A DNA stretch of 12,407 bases from Thalassiosira profunda (Eukaryota; Bacillariophyta; Thalassiosirophyceae; Thalassiosirales; Thalassiosiraceae). The position numbers were made by a program, and so were the translations under genes. Each line of letters begins with the position of its first letter. The first letter of the stretch is position 1. The DNA lies in contig JALLAP010000503.1 in NCBI GenBank assembly GCA_036939355.1, positions 1-12,407 of the forward strand, given 5' to 3'. Positions 7,166 through 12,407 of the stretch are shown piece after piece. The notes under the pieces are model-generated. The model ran no database searches. It was not told the DNA's origin and saw nothing but the letters and a program-made list of their open reading frames with translations.

Positions 7166-10100
7166 TCAGGGGCCGTGCCGCCACTCATCTCGCTCACGCA
7201 AAGCGAAGACTCGACCGTGGCGCACAACGCCTGCGAGTGTTTGGCCAACCTGGCAGAGATGGGCGACAATCAAGAGTTCATTGCGAAAGAGGGAGCCGTT
7301 GAACCGTGCATCTCGGCCATGCGCTCGCGGCATATTGACGTCCAGCGCGAGAGCGGCCGGCTCCTCGCCAATCTGGCCGCGAGCAAAAGCAGGATCGTGG
7401 CGGACGAAATCATCAGTGGCGACGGGCATTCCCTGCTGACTTCTTTTCTGCTGTCGCAGGATGCCTACACCAACCGAGTGGGGGCCTTTGGCATTGGCAA
7501 TCTGTGCACGCACGACCACCACCGGGCGACGTTGATGAAGTCGGGGGTCTTGGAGCCACTGACGTCGCTGGCGCGCTCGGGCAAGATCGAACTGGAGATC
7601 CGACGATTTGCAATGCTGGCCATTGCCAACCTTGCCGCCTGCTTTGACAACCACGAGGACTTTGTCTCGCAAGACACGGTGCCCATGCTGGTGTCGTTCT
7701 CGGGCTCCTCAGACGCGGAAATCAGAAACTACGCCGCCTTTGCAATCGCCGAGCTCTCTCGCAACTCGGACATGATGGAGGTCGTCACGGACGAAGGAGG
7801 CCTCGAGCCTGTCCTGTATCTGGCAAGGAGCGACGACAAACGCGTCCAGAGGCAGGTCTTGCCCGCGCTGACGACGCTCTCGTTCCTCGACTGCAACAAA
7901 GCCACAATCTGCACCAACGGCGCGTTGCCGCCCATTGTGGATTGCGTCAGCGAGCAGAGAAATGCCACTCAAGAGTCCCAATTGGCTTGCTGCGCCATTG
8001 CCAACTTGGTCGAATGCGCGAGCAACATGCCTCTGGTGGTCAACCACGGCTGCGTGCCTCTCTTGATTGGGGCCCTCGAGTCTGATTCGGAAGCCGTCCA
8101 GCGCGAGGCGGCGCGGGCCGTCGGCGGCCTCGCGGTGAACGTGGACTATGGCGATCTCGTGATCAAGCACGGCGCCACGAAGCGCCTCGTCGCCTGCTTC
8201 CAGAGCCGCAACTGCGAATGCCAGCGCATGGCGGCTTTGGCGCTGGCCAACCTGAGCGCCAACCTCAATTCGCACGCCGAATTGTTGGAGCACGACATTC
8301 TGGGCCTCGTCCGAACGGAATGTCTGGCTTCTTTGGACCCGAAGCGCTTCTCGGACCACGAGACGTCCCGGTTCTGCCTGTTGATCATCTCCAACCTCAC
8401 GGGCAGCAAGCAGAACCATTTTCGGATGGACAGCTTCTACGACATCTTGATGGATTTCACTCGGCATCGCGACGTCAAGTCTCGCCAGTACGCAGTCCTT
8501 GCTCTGGGCAACCTCTGTTCCAACCCCGAGCCTTTGAACGTGAGGCGAATCCTCGATGTCAAATGCACCGAGGCGGTCGTGGCCTTCAGCTTCCCGCCGA
8601 CGACCGAGGACTCGGTGAACTCCCAATTCCAGGCAATTGCCGGTCTCCGCGGCTTGTCCAAGCACACCGACTTGCGGTTGCCGTTGCTCCGCGATGGCGC
8701 AAAATCCGAGGACAGTGTGAGGGGATCGGCCGTGCTCGAGGTGCTCACCCTGGCGTCGCAGGGAGCCAACCGGTGGAGCTGTGTGGAGATTCAGCGAGAA
8801 GCCGCAGCCACCCTCTCCAACTTGGCGCTGGCCGAGGCCAACCGAATCTTGATTGCCAAGTCCGGGGCGTTGCCCGCGTTGGTGAACCTCGCGAGGAAGC
8901 CCGACGCCATTTGCCAGGCCCACGCCACGACGGCGCTGGCCAACCTCGCCGAGTCGGGCGGCGAGGTGCACGCCTTGCTGCTGAGCGAGGACTGTCTGGT
9001 GGCACTGTGCCAACTCGCGAAGGAAGACTCCACGCATCTCGACGTGAAGCGCGCCGTCTCCCGCTGCATTGGTCTGCTTGCGAGCAACGCCGACACGCAC
9101 TCCCATCTCCTCAAAGAGCCCGTTATTGAGTCAATGAAACTGCTCGCCACTTCCACTGGCAATGCGCGATGCGAACGGTTCGGTGCGCTGTCTATTGCCA
9201 ACTTGGCGCTTGTCGACGCCAACCACCGCGTGCTTTTGGAGGCGGGTGCCGTCGACTCTCTCTTTCCTCTCATCCACTCGGACGACATTGAGACATTGCG
9301 TGGGGTTGCGTTTGCCCTCCACTCCTTCTCGCTCAATGAGGACAACCATTCGGCGCTGGAGACCACTAAAGCAGTGGAGTCGTTGGTCACCTTGGTGTGC
9401 AGTGGCGACAGGGATACGGCGCTGCAAGCCTGCCTGGCCGTCAAGTATATGTGCAAGTGCGAGCGGTGCCGGAACGCGTTTGTCGAGTGCCAGGGCCTCG
9501 AAGCCTTGCTCGCTCTCGCAGAAAGCCAGGACTTGGAAACGAAGCGGGAGGTGACAGCCACCCTCCGGAACATTTCTCTGTCGGACCAAAACAAGGAAGC
9601 TATCGTGGTGGAAGGCGGGGTGGACATTCTTGCCTTGCTCTGTCGCGATGCCGACGACGAGGTATCGCACCAAGCGTGCGCAGTTGTTGCAACAATCGCC
9701 GAACGACAGCAAAACAAGGCCCTGATGGTCGAGCAGGGCCTCGTGCAGCACCTGTGTCACTCGGTCCTCTCCAAAGCAATTCCGGTCCTTCGCGAATCGA
9801 TTCGAGCGTTGGCCAACCTCTCCTCTGCGGCCGAGAACACCCTCTGCATTGTCAGCTCGGGAGCGTTGGGCCATTTGATTGACGCGCTCGAATCCTCCGA
9901 CACGCTCTGTCGTCGGTTTGCGGCCATGGCGCTGTCCAACCTTGCCTCAAACGACGAGGGCAAAGTGAGAATCGTCCGCGAGCAGGGCGTGCGTCCGTTG
10001 ATGGCTCTGGTGCGGCAGGTCGACAAGGATCACATCGACAAGGAGACGCAACAACACGCGATGGCGTGCATTGCAAGCTTGGCGGCGTGTCACGCCCGAC

Positions 10101-12407
10101 ACGCCGACTTGCTGGACAGCGGCTGTGCCGAACTTTCGGAGGAGTACATCAAGTCTGCGGATCTCGATCTGCGCACCAACGCCCTCCTTTGCCTCTCCAA
10201 CTTTGCGTCCAACAAAGACACGCACGCGGCCTTGAGGAACATCAGCCATCAGGAACTGATTCGGAACCTTGGCTGCAACGACAGATTGGTGCAGCTGCGA
10301 GCCGTCACGGCACTGCGCGGACTCTCGACGGATCCCTCCTTCAGGGACAGGATTGTCGCAGATGGAGGGGTGGAGCCCCTGCTGTCTTTCGTGCACTTGG
10401 ACGATGCCGAGCTCAAGATGGAAACGCTCACCACCCTGTGCAACCTGTCGCTTGGTGGCTTCATGGGTGACCAGGCAGACGCGGTGCTGCAGCAGGTGGA
10501 CATGCCGAGCCTCATTTCCTTCCTGTGCAACTCGGATTCCACGCACAGGCTGTTTGGGGCCGTGGCCATCGGAAACATTGCCAGCCACACTTCTCTGCAG
10601 CCGCCTGTGATCGACAGCGGTGCCTTGCAGCCCATGATTGGACTGTCCGAAGCTGCCGACGGCGAGTCCAGGCGTTCAATAGCATATGCTTTGTGCAACC
10701 TCGCGGCAGAATCGCCCAACCGCATGTCGATCATCCTCAAGGGCGGCCTGCCTTCGATCATGTATCTCTGCCGCACGGGAGACGCGGCAGACATGCTGGC
10801 CGCGCTGTCGACTCTTCGGGGCCTCGCGGCTTCAGCAGACGCCCGGCGCCCGATCGTCGAAGAGGGCGTCCTTTTCATGCTCTCGCTGGCCGGGGAAAGC
10901 GACAGTCTGGAGTGCAAGCGTGAGGCTTCAGCACTTCTAGTCCTGCTGAGCATCAACGAGGAGAACAAGTTCGACGTTGTGCGCTCGGACGAGATGGAAG
11001 ACTTGGTGAAGCTGGCGGACACGGAGGATGCTCCTTGCGTCAGCCAAATGTGCCGTTGCGTAGCCAACATCTCAGAGGTCGGCGAGCTGCACTCTGATGC
11101 CTTGTCAGTGCTTGGTGTGGAGCGCCTTGTTCGCCTCTGCTCCTCCGCCTCTGATCCGCCTGTTACGGTCGAGATCACTCGGCTCTGCGCCAACCTCGCG
11201 GCCAACTTCGACATGCACGGCTCCATCGTGACGCCGCAGCTGCAAAAGAACCTGAGCACTCTCTGCCTGAGNGGCCAACTTCGACATGCACGGCTCCATC
11301 GTGACGCCGCAGCTGCAAAAGAACCTGAGCACTCTCTGCCTGAGCGAGGATGCAGACATTCAACGGTTCTCCGTGTTGGCTTTGGCCAACCTTTGTCTCA
11401 ACGAGAGAACGCGCCCTGCTCTAAACGGTTCTGACCTGGTGTCCCCTGCTTTGAACGGTGGTGAACTGGTGTCGATCCTGCACGCCGTCCTCGTTTCTGA
11501 TGCTCCCAGTGATTCCACAGTCGACGCATTCGACAAGTTGGTTGAGAGCAAATGCTCGGCCTGTATGGCCATCAGTGCTCTGTGCCAAGACGGAACGATC
11601 CTGCAGCGCATCATCGATGTGGGGATGGTTCCTGCGCTCTTGGGGCTCTTGCAAATGGAGTCGGCGGACATGAATACGCATGCGACGTTCACGCTGCAGA
11701 AGCTCGCAATGCTCGTCTCTGCCCATCCTGAGCTGTGCAGCCAACAGGTGGCCTTGTACGTGGCCAATCAAACGCATGAGGCGAATGCGCACGCCGCGAC
11801 CTATTCCGTTGCTGCGTTGCGGCGGCTGGCCGACTGCAACAGCGTCTGGGTCGAGCAGATTATGAGTGATGCACCGCAATTCATGGGCCGGCTCTCCGAC
11901 TTCGACAACGTAGAGCGATGTCGCGAGATGGCGGCCGCTGCTTGCCACCTCGCCTTGCTGGAGAGAGCCCGCAGCCACATTGTGGAGAGCGATGCGCTTG
12001 ATCAACTCTTTGACCTGGCACAGTCTGCGGACGCAGAGACGGCGCGCTTCGCCCTTGGGGCCCTCGCAAACATTGCATCGGATGTTCGCTTTTGCGATGC
12101 CGTCGCAGAGAAGGCAGGTGCCGTGCGCTCTCTCCTATCTCTGACTGCAAACGCCAACCTCGCAGTTGCGCGAGAAGCCACCAGGGCACTGGCCAGCGTT
12201 CTTTCGTCGACTGCCGCGCTGACGACTTTGCTGGAAGCGGACGGGGTGACAGCTCTCGTGAATGTCAGCAAACTTCAAGACAGCGAGATCGTATACAACG
12301 CTGCGGTGGCGTTCCGAAAGATGTCGTCCAACGTCATTTCGCACGAAGTCCTCTTTTCTCAAGACGGAGTTGGCGCCCTTGTGGACCTCACCAGTCGCGA
12401 CGAGAGG
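5531..12407 (+). CDS. Giant armadillo-repeat protein, 3'-incomplete, frame broken at 11272
   Basis: The ATG at 5531 follows an in-frame stop at 5516. The frame is open without introns to 11271, and after collapsing a 73-bp duplication it continues in the third frame to the window end, giving at least 2,268 residues. If the duplication were real, the protein would stop at 11434 after about 1,967 residues. The whole product is a chain of about 53 armadillo repeats of roughly 42 residues, each of the form GAVxPLIxLxxSxDxxxxRxAAxALANLS followed by N and an IVE-like helix end. The best-conserved examples are FAALAIANFA, YGALAIANM, MAALALANLSAN and FGALSIANLA. No other domain, signal peptide or membrane segment is visible. 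Armadillo solenoids bind proteins along a concave groove (Vac8, beta-catenin and importin alpha are examples with about 10-12 repeats), so a very large scaffold is the likely role. Partner, cell location and exact function cannot be read from the sequence. Confidence 0.88.
7166..8860 (+). repeat. Armadillo super-repeat block II (units 14-26)
   Basis: 565 residues. The same phase markers recur: EAARAVGGLAV (unit 21), CQRMAALALANL (unit 22), AGLRGLSKH (unit 25) and ATLSNLALAEAN (unit 26). Units 23, 25 and 26 contain extra residues that account for the longer block. Confidence 0.55.
8861..10492 (+). repeat. Armadillo super-repeat block III (units 27-39)
   Basis: 544 residues. Markers: ESIRALANLSS (unit 34), CRRFAAMALSNL (unit 35), TALRGLSTD (unit 38) and TLCNLSLGG (unit 39). 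Unit 31 carries an unusual cysteine cluster. Confidence 0.55.
11199..11344 (+). repeat. Perfect 73-bp tandem duplication around an ambiguous base
   Basis: Bases 11199-11271 and 11272-11344 are identical if the N at 11272 is C, which the sequence on both sides predicts. Since 73 is not a multiple of three, the duplication shifts the armadillo frame. Removing one copy gives TLCLSEDADIQRFSVLALAN, a normal armadillo transition. The likeliest cause is a contig join or a misassembled overlap. Confidence 0.85.
11415..11474 (+). repeat. In-frame 30-bp tandem duplication (10 residues)
   Basis: Two adjacent 30-bp copies encode PALNGSDLVS and PALNGGELVS. They differ at a few positions, so the duplication is not a simple read error. 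It inserts ten residues between helices of armadillo unit 46 and the next. Confidence 0.75.

Larger units (their letters stand above)
10493..12407 (+). repeat. Fourth, offset armadillo block (units 40-53, incomplete)
   Basis: Unit 40 (FGAVAIGNIASH) resembles phase 3 of the earlier blocks (FGALSIANLALV, VGAFGIGNLCTH) rather than phase 1. Units 42-43 (TLRGLAAS, then SINEENK) resemble phases 5-6. Two units therefore seem to be missing at the start of this block. The block contains the 73-bp duplication and runs off the window. Confidence 0.4.

Noticed and set aside
7709..9106. 465-codon open frame on the minus strand, and similar long antisense frames (for example 5396-6181)
   Set aside because: They lie exactly opposite the armadillo gene and arise from its GC-biased codons. 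The translations have no domain logic and the plus strand is clearly coding.
11272..11434. A genuine C-terminus of the armadillo protein after residue 1,967
   Set aside because: The tail after the N is a frame-shifted readout of the duplicated segment, with no armadillo pattern, whereas the other frame continues as armadillo sequence for more than 1 kb.
1..12407. Prokaryotic features (operons, Shine-Dalgarno sites, CRISPR, insertion sequences)
   Set aside because: Introns, plastid-type presequences and gene families are eukaryotic; no spaced repeats or transposase-like sequences are seen.

Overview
The window reads as nuclear DNA of a eukaryotic, probably photosynthetic alga with a complex red-type plastid (ochrophyte/heterokont-like; a haptophyte is not excluded). 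Three things point there. Spliceosomal GT-AG introns (116 and 70 nt, plus a possible 71 nt) interrupt two genes. The first protein has a signal peptide with a Phe at the predicted cleavage site (AYG-FVPS), the classic bipartite plastid-targeting signature of such algae. The best homologues by eye (TMEM205, ABCB6/7, armadillo repeats) are eukaryotic families. The DNA is GC-rich apart from one AT-rich hairpin island. The species cannot be named from the sequence alone.

Layout: (1) 107-1050, minus strand: a two-exon TMEM205-like membrane protein with an apparent plastid-targeting presequence. (2) 1086-3497, plus strand: an intronless ABC half-transporter of the ATM1/HMT1 (ABCB7/ABCB6) group, head-to-head with gene 1, the two ATGs being only 35 bp apart. 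It carries an unusual ~79-residue Gly/Arg/Lys-rich insertion inside its nucleotide-binding domain. (3) 3551-4573, minus strand, convergent with the ABC gene (53 bp between stops): an unrecognised protein of about eight membrane segments with an N-terminal signal sequence, at least one intron and one frame switch that needs a second short intron or an indel. (4) 4574-5530: a non-coding spacer with a long pyrimidine tract, a doubtful small spliced ORF and the AT-rich inverted repeat. (5) 5531 to beyond the window end, plus strand: an intronless gene for a giant, almost pure armadillo-repeat protein, at least 2,268 residues and about 53 repeats within the window.

The most interesting signal is in the giant armadillo gene. 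Its repeats fall into a higher-order period of 13 armadillo units (545, 565 and 544 residues), followed by a fourth block that appears to start two units into the phase. This suggests growth by whole-block duplication. The gene is broken at 11272 by a single N between two perfect copies of a 73-bp segment. This is most likely an assembly overlap, and collapsing it makes the frame continuous to the window end.

There is no sign of an operon, mobile element, CRISPR array or RNA gene. The genes look like ordinary neighbours in a compact nuclear genome. The two organelle-type membrane proteins flanking an ATM1/HMT1 transporter are suggestive but do not prove a shared pathway.
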